Origin: an uncultured Eubacteriales bacterium
GTDB taxonomy: Bacteria; Bacillota; Clostridia; Christensenellales; Aristaeellaceae
Direction: 5' to 3'
DNA length: 11,839 nucleotides
Assembly (NCBI GenBank): GCA_900553265.1
Contig: USDD01000080.1
Span: 1-11,839, forward strand
Shown here: one piece after another, positions 6,336 to 11,839 of the stretch
How positions within the stretch are numbered: the first letter of the stretch is position 1
Layout: each line of letters opens with the position of its first letter
Translations under genes and position numbers: made by a program
The notes under the pieces: generated by a model
What the model was told of the DNA's origin: nothing
Databases searched by the model: none
The model's input: the letters and a program-made list of their open reading frames with translations, nothing else

Positions 6336-6369
6336 AGAAGGCAACTTATACGATACGGGAGTGAACGAT

Positions 6370-8079
6370 ATGGATTTTAAGCTTTCCATCGCGCAGGAGA
6401 TCGTCGACGCGCTGACCGCCGTCTTTGGCTCGGCCGCGCTGAGCCGCGACGAGATCGCCGCCGCGCTGGAGATTCCGCCGGACACGGCCATGGGCGATTA
6501 CGCCTTTCCCTGCTTCAAGCTGTCCAAGGCGCTGCGCAAAAGCCCGATGATGATCTCCGACGCGCTGGCCGGGGCGATTTCCGCCGACTATCTGGGCAGA
6601 GTCGAGTCCGTCAAGGGCTATCTGAACTTCTTCATCGACCGTGCCACCTTCGCCGAGAAGGTGATCGACCGCGCCATGTCCGAGGGCGAGCACTACGGCA
6701 GCGACGATTCCGGCAGGGGCAAGACCGTCGTGCTGGACTATTCGTCCATCAACATCGCCAAGCGCTTCCACATCGGCCATCTGTCCACGACGATGATCGG
6801 CAATTCCCTGTACAAGCTGCATCAGTTCTTCGGCTACCGCGCCGTGGGCGTGAACCATCTGGGCGACTGGGGCACGCAGTTCGGCAAGATGATCGCCGCC
6901 TACAAGCGCTGGGGCGACCACGACACCGTGGCGCAGGGCGGCGTGGACGAGATGGTTAAGCTCTACGTCCGCTTCAACGCCGAGGCCAAGGAGCATCCCG
7001 AGCTCAACGACGAGGGCCGCCACTGGTTCAAGCGCATCGAAGACGGCGATCCCGAGGCGCTGGAGATCTTCAACTGGTTCAAGTCCGTCACCCTCAAGGA
7101 CGCCGAGCGCGTCTACGATCTGCTGGGCGTGAAGTTCGACTCCTACGCCGGCGAGAGCTTCTACAACGACAAGATGCAGCCCATCATCGACGAGCTGCGC
7201 GAAAAGCACCTCCTCAAGGAGGATCAGGGCGCGCAGATCGTGGATCTGGAGCCCTACGGCATGCCGCCGGCGCTGATTCTGCGCTCCGACGGCGCGACGC
7301 TGTACATCACCCGCGATCTGGCCGCCGCCAAGTATCGCAAGGACACCTACAACTTCGACAAGTCCCTCTACGTGGTGGCGTATCAGCAGGATCTCCACTT
7401 CCGCCAGCTGTTCAAGGTGCTTCAGCTGATGGGCTACGACTGGTACAAGGACTGCGAGCACGTGGCCTTCGGCATGGTCTCCTTCGAGGGACAGACCCTC
7501 TCCACCCGCGAGGGCCGCATCGTCTACCTCGAGGATCTGCTCAACACCAGCATCGAGAAGGCGCGCGCCATCATCGACGAAAAGAGCCCCGATCTGGAGA
7601 ACAAGGACGAGGTCGCCCGTCAGGTGGGCGTGGGCGCGGTGGTGTTCTTCGCGCTGTACAACAACCGCATCAAGGACATCGACTTCTGGTGGGATCGCGC
7701 GCTGAATTTCGACGGCGAGACCGGCCCTTATGTGATGTACACCCACGCCCGCGCGTGCTCCGTGCTGCGCAAGGCCGGCGAGTGCGATGCGCAGCCCGAT
7801 TTCTCCGCCCTGTCCGACCCCGAGGCGCAGGACGTGGTGCGTCTGATCGGCCAGTTCCCGGAGGTGGCGAAGAACGCCCTCAACCGCAGCGAGCCGTCCA
7901 TGATCACCCGCTTCTCGGTGGATCTGGCGCAGGCCTACAACAAGTTCTATTACGAGCGCAAGGTCATGGTGGACGATCTGGGCGCGCGCAGGGCGCGTCT
8001 GATGCTCACCGAGGCGACCCGCGATCTGCTCAGGCGCTCCCTGAGCCTCATCGGCGTCGCCGCGCCGGAGCGCATGTAA
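6370..8079 (+). CDS. argS: Arginyl-tRNA synthetase
   Basis: ArgS charges tRNA-Arg with arginine using ATP, in the cytoplasm. The protein has 569 residues, normal for the class I enzyme. It has an N-terminal Add1-type domain (about 1-100; GDYAFPCFKLSKALRKSP, 42-59), the catalytic core with the HIGH motif (HIGHL, 134-138, in SSINIAKRFHIGHLSTTMIG), and GVNHLGDWGTQFGKMI (160-175). The KMSKS-equivalent loop is GQTLSTREG (374-382). The DALR anticodon-binding domain is at about 455-569, with AQAYNKFYYE (520-529) and the C-terminal SLIGVAAPERM. The ATG at 6370 has GGGAGTG (6357-6363) at good spacing; upstream in-frame codons run through the promoter and were excluded. The second lysine of KMSKS is replaced by Glu (STREG), a variation I believe occurs in ArgS. 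The gene is followed by a terminator. Confidence 0.97.
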   Translation: MDFKLSIAQEIVDALTAVFGSAALSRDEIAAALEIPPDTAMGDYAFPCFKLSKALRKSPMMISDALAGAISADYLGRVESVKGYLNFFIDRATFAEKVIDRAMSEGEHYGSDDSGRGKTVVLDYSSINIAKRFHIGHLSTTMIGNSLYKLHQFFGYRAVGVNHLGDWGTQFGKMIAAYKRWGDHDTVAQGGVDEMVKLYVRFNAEAKEHPELNDEGRHWFKRIEDGDPEALEIFNWFKSVTLKDAERVYDLLGVKFDSYAGESFYNDKMQPIIDELREKHLLKEDQGAQIVDLEPYGMPPALILRSDGATLYITRDLAAAKYRKDTYNFDKSLYVVAYQQDLHFRQLFKVLQLMGYDWYKDCEHVAFGMVSFEGQTLSTREGRIVYLEDLLNTSIEKARAIIDEKSPDLENKDEVARQVGVGAVVFFALYNNRIKDIDFWWDRALNFDGETGPYVMYTHARACSVLRKAGECDAQPDFSALSDPEAQDVVRLIGQFPEVAKNALNRSEPSMITRFSVDLAQAYNKFYYERKVMVDDLGARRARLMLTEATRDLLRRSLSLIGVAAPERM

Positions 8080-8094
8080 ATCTGTTTTCTCGAC

Positions 8095-8128
8095 GCTTCG
8101 GGAAGCCGGCCGCTTCCCGGAGCCTTTT
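8095..8128 (+). terminator. Rho-independent terminator after argS
   Basis: A 12-pair stem (8095-8106 with 8112-8123, one G-T pair) closes a five-base loop and is followed by CTTTTCATT. The T tract is short, so some read-through into rmuC is possible; I see no clear promoter between the two genes. Confidence 0.8.
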
Positions 8129-8163
8129 CATTCGAAAGAGAAATCCCCGGAGGTGAAGCGATT

Positions 8164-9303
8164 TTGGAGATGCTTCGGCAAAACGCGGGACTCATCGCCG
8201 CGGCGCTGGCGCTTGTGGCGCTGGCGTGGCTGCTCGTGCGCGACGCGCTGTCGCGGCGGGAGCAGAAGAAGCTGGCCGCGCGCCTGAAGCGCGATTCCGA
8301 GCAGCAGGCCCGGGCCATTCTGCTGCTGAATCAGGCGCTTTCCGAAACGGCGGAGCGCGTGTCCGCCGGAACCGGCGAGCTGTCCGAGCGGCAGGATCGC
8401 CTGCGGGATTCCCTCGACCGGCGCATGGACAGCCTGCGCCGATCCAACGAGGAGACTTTGGAGCAGCTGCGCAGCGCCGTGACCGACAAGCTCGACCGGC
8501 GGCTCAGCGAGTCCTTCCAGACGGTGAACCGCCAGCTGGCCGACGTGCACCGCGGGCTGGGTCAGATGCACGAGCTGGCCGGCGAGTTTTCGGACGTCAA
8601 AAAGATGCTCGGCGGAGTCAAGACCCGGGGCGTCTGGGGCGAGGCTCAGCTGCGGGCGCTGCTGGAGCAGCTCCTCGCGCCGGGGCAGTATCTGGAGAAC
8701 GCGGCCATCCCCGAGGACTCGCAGACGCGGGTGGAGTTCGCCGTGCGCCTGCCCGCAGCCGACGGAGAGGCGCTGCTGCCCATCGACTCCAAGTTTCCCC
8801 AGGAGGATTTCCTGCGCCTGACCGAGGCGGCTCAGTCGGGAGACGCGGCGCAGACGGCGGCCTGCGCGGTTCGGCTGGAGCGCGCGCTGCGGGAGCAGGC
8901 CAAACAAATCTCCACCAAGTACATCCGCCCGCCGCAGACCGCCGATTTCGCGGTGATGTTTCTGCCGGTGGAGAGCCTCTACGCCGAGACGGTGCGCATG
9001 CCCGGCCTGTGCGAGCGGCTTCAGAACGAATATCGCGTGCTGGTGGCCGGGCCGAACACGCTGGCCGCGCTGCTCACCAGCCTGCGCATGGGCTTCCGCA
9101 CGGTCAGCCTCGAGCGGCGCAGCGGCGAGGTGCTGCGCGCGCTGACGAAAATCCAGAGAGAGTTCGAGGCCTGCGAGCAGTCCGCGCGGCAGGTGCGTCA
9201 GCGATTGGCGCAGGCCGCCGACGCGCTGGACGCATTGGACGCGCGCAATCGCAAGTTCGCCCGCGCCCTGCGGGAGCTGTCGGACGGCGAGGACGGGGAG
9301 TGA
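8164..9303 (+). CDS. rmuC: RmuC-family DNA recombination protein
   Basis: RmuC proteins limit recombination at inverted repeats in E. coli and carry a nuclease-like core; the exact reaction is not settled. The protein has 379 residues. It has an N-terminal membrane anchor (about 8-26), a long coiled coil (about 30-150), and the conserved core VKTRGVWGEAQLRALLEQLL (152-171), PIDSKFPQEDFLRL (206-219), KYIRPPQTADFAVMFLPVES (252-271), LYAETVR and GPNTLAALLTSLRMGFRTVS (296-315). The TTG at 8164 is preferred because GGAGGTGA (8149-8156) lies seven bases upstream; the ATG two codons later would be 13 bases away. It follows argS by 84 bases with a terminator between them. Identification is secure; the start codon is likely but not certain. 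Confidence 0.95.
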   Translation: MEMLRQNAGLIAAALALVALAWLLVRDALSRREQKKLAARLKRDSEQQARAILLLNQALSETAERVSAGTGELSERQDRLRDSLDRRMDSLRRSNEETLEQLRSAVTDKLDRRLSESFQTVNRQLADVHRGLGQMHELAGEFSDVKKMLGGVKTRGVWGEAQLRALLEQLLAPGQYLENAAIPEDSQTRVEFAVRLPAADGEALLPIDSKFPQEDFLRLTEAAQSGDAAQTAACAVRLERALREQAKQISTKYIRPPQTADFAVMFLPVESLYAETVRMPGLCERLQNEYRVLVAGPNTLAALLTSLRMGFRTVSLERRSGEVLRALTKIQREFEACEQSARQVRQRLAQAADALDALDARNRKFARALRELSDGEDGE

Positions 9304-9372
9304 GCGGAGCGGTGCAGAGACATGGAGCGGTCTTGGCGACGGGCGGCGGAGCAGGTCGAGAGGAGAATGCGC

Positions 9373-9765
9373 ATGAGCGAACCGTTTGCGGCGCAGGACG
9401 CGCTTTTGTTTTTTGAAAAGAGTCCGGCGGCCTTTGCGCTGTACGAGGGCTTCGCGCAGAAGCTGCTCGCGGCGTTTCCTGATACCCGCGTTCGCGTGCA
9501 GAAAACGCAGATCACATTCTCCAACCGGCATGGCTTTGGGTGCGTGTCTCAGCTGCGCGTCCGCAAAAAGGCGGAGCTGCCCGATCCCTGCATTGTGGTG
9601 ACGCTGGGATTGCCCGCGCCGCTGGATTCGCCGCGCGTCGCCGCGCAGACCGAGCCGTATCCGGGCCGGTGGACGGTTCACATCGTGCTCGGCGCGCCGG
9701 GAGAGGTCGACGACGAGCTGCTCGGCTGGGTGCGTCAGGCGTATGAATTTGCTCAATGGAAATAG
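9373..9765 (+). CDS. DUF5655-like small soluble protein
   Basis: The protein has 130 residues with no signal peptide or membrane span. Its pattern is familiar from hypothetical proteins of gut Clostridia annotated as DUF5655: VRVQKTQITFSNRHGFGCVS (40-59), CIVVTLGLPAPLDSPRV (73-89), TEPYPGRWTVHIVLG (93-107) and DDELLGWVRQAYEFAQ (113-128). The function is unknown. The conserved QKTQI, NRH and EPYPGRW residues could line a binding pocket, but I infer this only from their conservation as I remember it. The ATG at 9373 has GAGGAG (9360-9365) seven bases upstream; the ATG at 9367 is too close to that site, and the in-frame extension to 9322 has no support. It lies 69 bases after rmuC, possibly on the same transcript. 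A hairpin begins just after its stop. Confidence 0.82.
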   Translation: MSEPFAAQDALLFFEKSPAAFALYEGFAQKLLAAFPDTRVRVQKTQITFSNRHGFGCVSQLRVRKKAELPDPCIVVTLGLPAPLDSPRVAAQTEPYPGRWTVHIVLGAPGEVDDELLGWVRQAYEFAQWK

Positions 9766-9768
9766 AAA

Positions 9769-9806
9769 GCACGCGGAGCGCGGCCTGAACGCTGCGCTCC
9801 GCGTGT
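9769..9806. terminator. Hairpin between convergent genes, probable terminator mainly for the minus-strand regulator
   Basis: CACGCGGAGCGC (9770-9781) pairs perfectly with GCGCTCCGCGTG (9794-9805) around a 12-base loop. On the minus strand it is followed by CTTTCTATTT, a weak T tract; on the plus strand there is no T run. It lies between the DUF5655-like stop (9765) and the minus-strand stop (9820). Confidence 0.65.
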
Positions 9807-9819
9807 CTGTCATAGAAGG

Positions 9820-10899
9820 TCACTCTCTGTGCTGGTTCCTCAGGCTGACGGCAATGCATATGCCGGCGAGGATCAGGATCACGCCCAGCACGATCATGCC
9901 CGTGCAGAGAATGGTCATCGGGTCGCTGGGCTGGCTCGGCATGCTGACGGGCGAGGTCATGAGGTTGCCCGCCTCGTCGTACCACGCCGTCTGGCTGGGC
10001 ACCATCTCAAATCCCAGGCCGAAGTCCTGTTCCATGCTCCGCACGGCGGCGCGCCCGAGGAAGCCGATGAACGTCATCAGCGCACCCGAGACGGCCATGC
10101 GCAGTCCGATGATCCAGCCGTACTGCCGCAGCAGCCGCCCCAGCACGCCGGGCACGGACTCCACCCAGTTGGGCGAGGGAGAGGCCGAATGGAAGTCGGC
10201 GCGGCCGCCGCTGGCGGTCTGTCCGCCGGCGGAAGCGTTGGACGCGGAGGATTCCTCCGGATGCGCAGAAGCGCCGGACGCCGTGTCGGCCTGACCTTCG
10301 CCTTGGCCGGAGCTGCCTTTATCGGTAGAATCGCCATCGGTGAAACTGTCAGATTCAGCGCTGCTCTTGCAGAAGCCGTCGGCATTCGCTGCGGAGCCGT
10401 CGCCCGACGAGGCGTTCGATTCTCCGCTTAAGCTGGAATCACCGCATGCGAAGCCGCTGCCCGACGCGGTATTCGGCCCACCGGCTGTGTTGGATGTGGA
10501 ATTCGCGCGCGCGAAGCTGTCGCCCGGCGCGGCATTCGATTCTCCGCTTAAGCCGGAATCACCGCACGCGAAGCCGCTGCCAGTCGCGGTATTCGGCCCG
10601 CCGGCTGTGTTGGATGCGGAATCGCTGCGCACGGAGCCGCTGTTCGCGGCGCCGTCCTCCCGCGCTCCGGCACTTACGCCAACGGAGTTTCCATCCGCCG
10701 CGTCCTCCTCGGACAGCAGCCAGTCGGCGGTCACGCCGAAGGCGGCGGCCAGCGCGCGCAGCTTGGACAGCTCCGGCTCCGCCGCGCCAGTCTCCCACTT
10801 GCTCACGGCCTGCCGCGAGACGTTCAGCTTTTCTGCCAGCGCCTCCTGAGAAAGCCCCGCCCGCTTGCGGCAGAGCTGAATCTTTTCAGAAAGGTTCAT
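9820..10899 (-). CDS. XRE-type HTH regulator with a tandem-repeat linker and two membrane spans
   Basis: The protein has 359 residues. The N-terminus is a clear Cro/C1-type helix-turn-helix (about 4-60): EKIQLCRKRAGLSQEALAEK, NVSRQAVSKWETGAAEPELS, LAAAFGVTADWLL. Residues about 66-245 are a Ser/Gly/Asn/Ala-rich low-complexity linker containing a 40-residue tandem repeat (93-132 and 133-172) with a cysteine at the same place in each copy (Cys112, Cys152). Two hydrophobic spans follow, about 262-284 and 328-352, enclosing a loop of about 43 residues that is probably outside the cell. It is therefore a predicted membrane-tethered DNA-binding protein. The ATG at 10899 was chosen because AGGAGG (10910-10915) precedes it by ten bases and the HTH begins there. 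It is divergent from another membrane HTH gene. Target genes and signal are unknown. Confidence 0.85.
   Translation of the reverse strand: MNLSEKIQLCRKRAGLSQEALAEKLNVSRQAVSKWETGAAEPELSKLRALAAAFGVTADWLLSEEDAADGNSVGVSAGAREDGAANSGSVRSDSASNTAGGPNTATGSGFACGDSGLSGESNAAPGDSFARANSTSNTAGGPNTASGSGFACGDSSLSGESNASSGDGSAANADGFCKSSAESDSFTDGDSTDKGSSGQGEGQADTASGASAHPEESSASNASAGGQTASGGRADFHSASPSPNWVESVPGVLGRLLRQYGWIIGLRMAVSGALMTFIGFLGRAAVRSMEQDFGLGFEMVPSQTAWYDEAGNLMTSPVSMPSQPSDPMTILCTGMIVLGVILILAGICIAVSLRNQHRE
10391..10650. repeat. 120-bp tandem repeat (just over two copies) in the regulator linker
   Basis: The block around 10411-10500 recurs around 10531-10620 with a period of exactly 120 bases; the shared core TTCGATTCTCCGCTTAAGC starts at 10415 and 10535. 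A decayed third partial copy follows to about 10650. The period is a multiple of three, so the reading frame is kept and the encoded unit is 40 residues. Confidence 0.85.
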
Positions 10900-10930
10900 T
10901 TTTGAAATTCCTCCTCGTTGGTCTGCGTCC

Positions 10931-10959
10931 AGTATAGCGGAAAAGGCGGTTGCGCGCAA
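10931..10959 (-). promoter_or_regulatory. Promoter and possible operator of the minus-strand HTH gene
   Basis: On the minus strand, TATACT (10931-10936) is a good -10 box with TTGCGC (10954-10959, three of six consensus bases) 17 bases upstream. The -35 overlaps a perfect ten-base palindrome TTGCGCGCAA (10950-10959), which could be an operator for one of the two flanking HTH proteins. The operator role is inference. Confidence 0.5.
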
Positions 10960-11021
10960 GCAAGCGAGGCTGGAATTTTCGCCACCAGCGGTTGCGAAGC
11001 GGCATTTTCACGTGTTTTTGC

Positions 11022-11050
11022 TTGATTTGCAGGCCGCTTTCGGGTAAAAT
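11022..11050 (+). promoter_or_regulatory. Promoter of the plus-strand HTH gene
   Basis: TTGATT (11022-11027) and TAAAAT (11045-11050) are separated by 17 bases and lie 34 bases before the TTG start codon. They match four and five of six consensus positions. Confidence 0.7.
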
Positions 11051-11083
11051 GGAGGGGACGATTTCCAGAAGAGAGGTGCGCCG

Positions 11084-11656
11084 TTGGACGACCTGAAGTT
11101 CATCACCGCCAGCAACATCATCAACCTGCGAACCCAGGCCGGAATGACGCAGACCGAGCTGGGCAATCTGCTGAGCTATTCGGACAAGTCCGTCTCCAAA
11201 TGGGAGCGCGCCGAGGCCGTGCCCGACGCGTATGTGCTGAAGAAGCTCAGCGAGATCTTCGGCGTGACTGTGGACGACCTGCTGTCCTCCCACAGCGAGT
11301 GGAAGCCCGTGGAGGAGGACGCGCGCAGCTACAACAGCCGGGTCATCACGATGATTGCTCTCGTGGGCATCTGGACGGCGGCGCTGACGGTGTTCATCGT
11401 GTTCTGGATGCTGGGGCGCATCGTGTGGCTGGCCTTCGTGGCCGCGCTGCCCACGTCGCTGATTACGCTGCTGGTGCTCAACAGCCTCTGGGAGAAGGGA
11501 CGGCGCAACGAATGGATCGTCGGCGCGCTGGTGCTGAGCCTGCTGGCGACGGTGTATTTCTGCTTTGCGAAGTATCGGCCGTGGCAGACCTTCCTGCTGG
11601 CCGCTCCGGCGGAGCTGATCGTCTGGCTTGCCTTCCGTGTCCGCAGAAAGCCCTAA
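11084..11656 (+). CDS. XRE-type HTH regulator with four membrane spans
   Basis: The protein has 190 residues. Residues about 8-67 are a Cro/C1-type helix-turn-helix: NIINLRTQAGMTQTELGNLL, YSDKSVSKWERAEAVPDAYV, LSEIFGVTVDDLL. After a short hydrophilic linker come four hydrophobic spans at about 87-109, 113-135, 143-162 and 167-185, ending in the basic tail RVRRKP. Both ends are predicted cytoplasmic, so the DNA-binding domain would be tethered to the membrane. HTH proteins with C-terminal membrane domains are common in Clostridia but their signals are mostly unknown. The TTG at 11084 has AGAGGTG (11072-11078) at good spacing and its own promoter. It is divergent from the other HTH gene, with a 184-base shared upstream region. 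Confidence 0.85.
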   Translation: MDDLKFITASNIINLRTQAGMTQTELGNLLSYSDKSVSKWERAEAVPDAYVLKKLSEIFGVTVDDLLSSHSEWKPVEEDARSYNSRVITMIALVGIWTAALTVFIVFWMLGRIVWLAFVAALPTSLITLLVLNSLWEKGRRNEWIVGALVLSLLATVYFCFAKYRPWQTFLLAAPAELIVWLAFRVRRKP

Positions 11657-11675
11657 AACCCCTGAAAACACGCGG

Positions 11676-11692
11676 CTCTACAGTTCGTAGAG
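11676..11692. other. Small hairpin after the four-span HTH gene
   Basis: CTCTAC (11676-11681) pairs with GTAGAG (11687-11692) around a five-base loop, 20 bases after the stop codon. No T tract follows on the plus strand, so its role as a terminator is doubtful. Confidence 0.4.
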
Positions 11693-11724
11693 TCGCTCAG
11701 GCTGTCAAAAAACCCACGGAGAGC

Positions 11725-11748
11725 TCGAGAGGGCCGAAGCCCTCTCGA
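11725..11748. terminator. Strong hairpin, possible terminator
   Basis: Ten perfect pairs (11725-11734 with 11739-11748) enclose a four-base loop. Read on the minus strand the loop is C(TTCG)G, an extra-stable tetraloop; on the plus strand it is CGAA. The plus-strand tail is only ACTTTC. On the minus strand a run of six T lies about a dozen bases beyond. It may end the HTH transcript or a minus-strand gene beyond the window. Confidence 0.5.
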
Positions 11749-11790
11749 ACTTTCAATCGAGCCCAGCGGCGTGTACGGTGGGCGCGGGAG

Positions 11791-11831
11791 GATTTTTGCG
11801 GCGGAAAATCCCATTTTCCAGAGCAAAAATC
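11791..11831. repeat. Nested inverted repeat at the right edge
   Basis: GATTTTTGC (11791-11799) pairs with GCAAAAATC (11823-11831). Inside, GGAAAAT (11803-11809) pairs with ATTTTCC (11813-11819), with a symmetric three-base mismatch between the stems and a three-base loop. It is A/T-rich, in non-coding DNA, and resembles the palindrome after recR in architecture though not in sequence. No gene is visible from 11657 to the window end. Confidence 0.6.
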
Positions 11832-11839
11832 GTTTCCTT

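Noticed and set aside
6336..6369. T-box riboswitch before argS
   Set aside because: The leader between the promoter and the start codon is only about 30 bases, too short for a T-box and its terminator, and no T-box consensus is visible.
6346..7746. 466-codon minus-strand open frame inside argS
   Set aside because: It is antisense to argS, a certain gene, and reads as low-information Val/Ala/Leu/His-rich sequence.
8128..9813. 561-codon minus-strand open frame over rmuC and the DUF5655-like gene
   Set aside because: It is antisense to rmuC and the next gene, both recognisable by family motifs; it has no domain pattern and its composition is typical of shadow frames.
10391..10650. CRISPR-like or mobile repeat
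   Set aside because: The 120-bp repeats are contiguous, in frame and inside a coding region, with no spacers and no cas genes; they are a protein-coding tandem repeat.

Overview
The window looks like chromosomal DNA from a G+C-rich member of the Clostridia (Bacillota), probably an uncultured gut lineage. I infer this from strong AGGAGG-type ribosome sites, GTG and TTG starts, a lipoprotein with a TEAPAEEA-repeat tail of the kind common in gut Clostridia, a DUF5655-like gene, and HTH regulators fused to membrane segments. No rRNA, tRNA, CRISPR array, insertion sequence or prophage gene was seen. There is no gene-free stretch longer than 300 bases.

Left part (1-2935, plus strand): the 3' end of mnmG (tRNA wobble-uridine modification) overlaps rsmG (16S rRNA m7G methyltransferase). 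A short lipoprotein gene with its own promoter and a strong terminator follows. Then come a second promoter, ybaB (nucleoid-associated protein) and recR (recombinational repair). A 50-base near-perfect palindrome closes this side and probably also terminates the convergent operon.

Centre (2946-6129, minus strand): a three-gene operon with 20-base gaps, the most interesting part of the window. It encodes a MotA/TolQ/ExbB-type channel protein with a long cytoplasmic helical tail (ZorA-like), a MotB-like/OmpA-domain partner with an unusually long extracytoplasmic coiled coil (ZorB-like), and a small single-pass membrane protein that I cannot assign to a family. The first two resemble the ion-driven motor unit of the Zorya anti-phage system. 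The Zorya effector genes (zorC, zorD, zorE) are absent and the flanks are housekeeping genes. It may therefore be an orphan rotary or proton-channel machine in the cell envelope, with the third protein as a new partner.

Right part (6370-11839): argS is divergent from the motor operon, each with its own promoter carrying an extended -10. After a terminator come rmuC (DNA-recombination protein) and a small DUF5655-like gene. A minus-strand XRE-type regulator follows, with a 40-residue tandem-repeat linker and two membrane spans. It is divergent from a plus-strand XRE-type regulator with four membrane spans. The window ends in non-coding DNA with three hairpins, probably terminators or a dispersed repeat.
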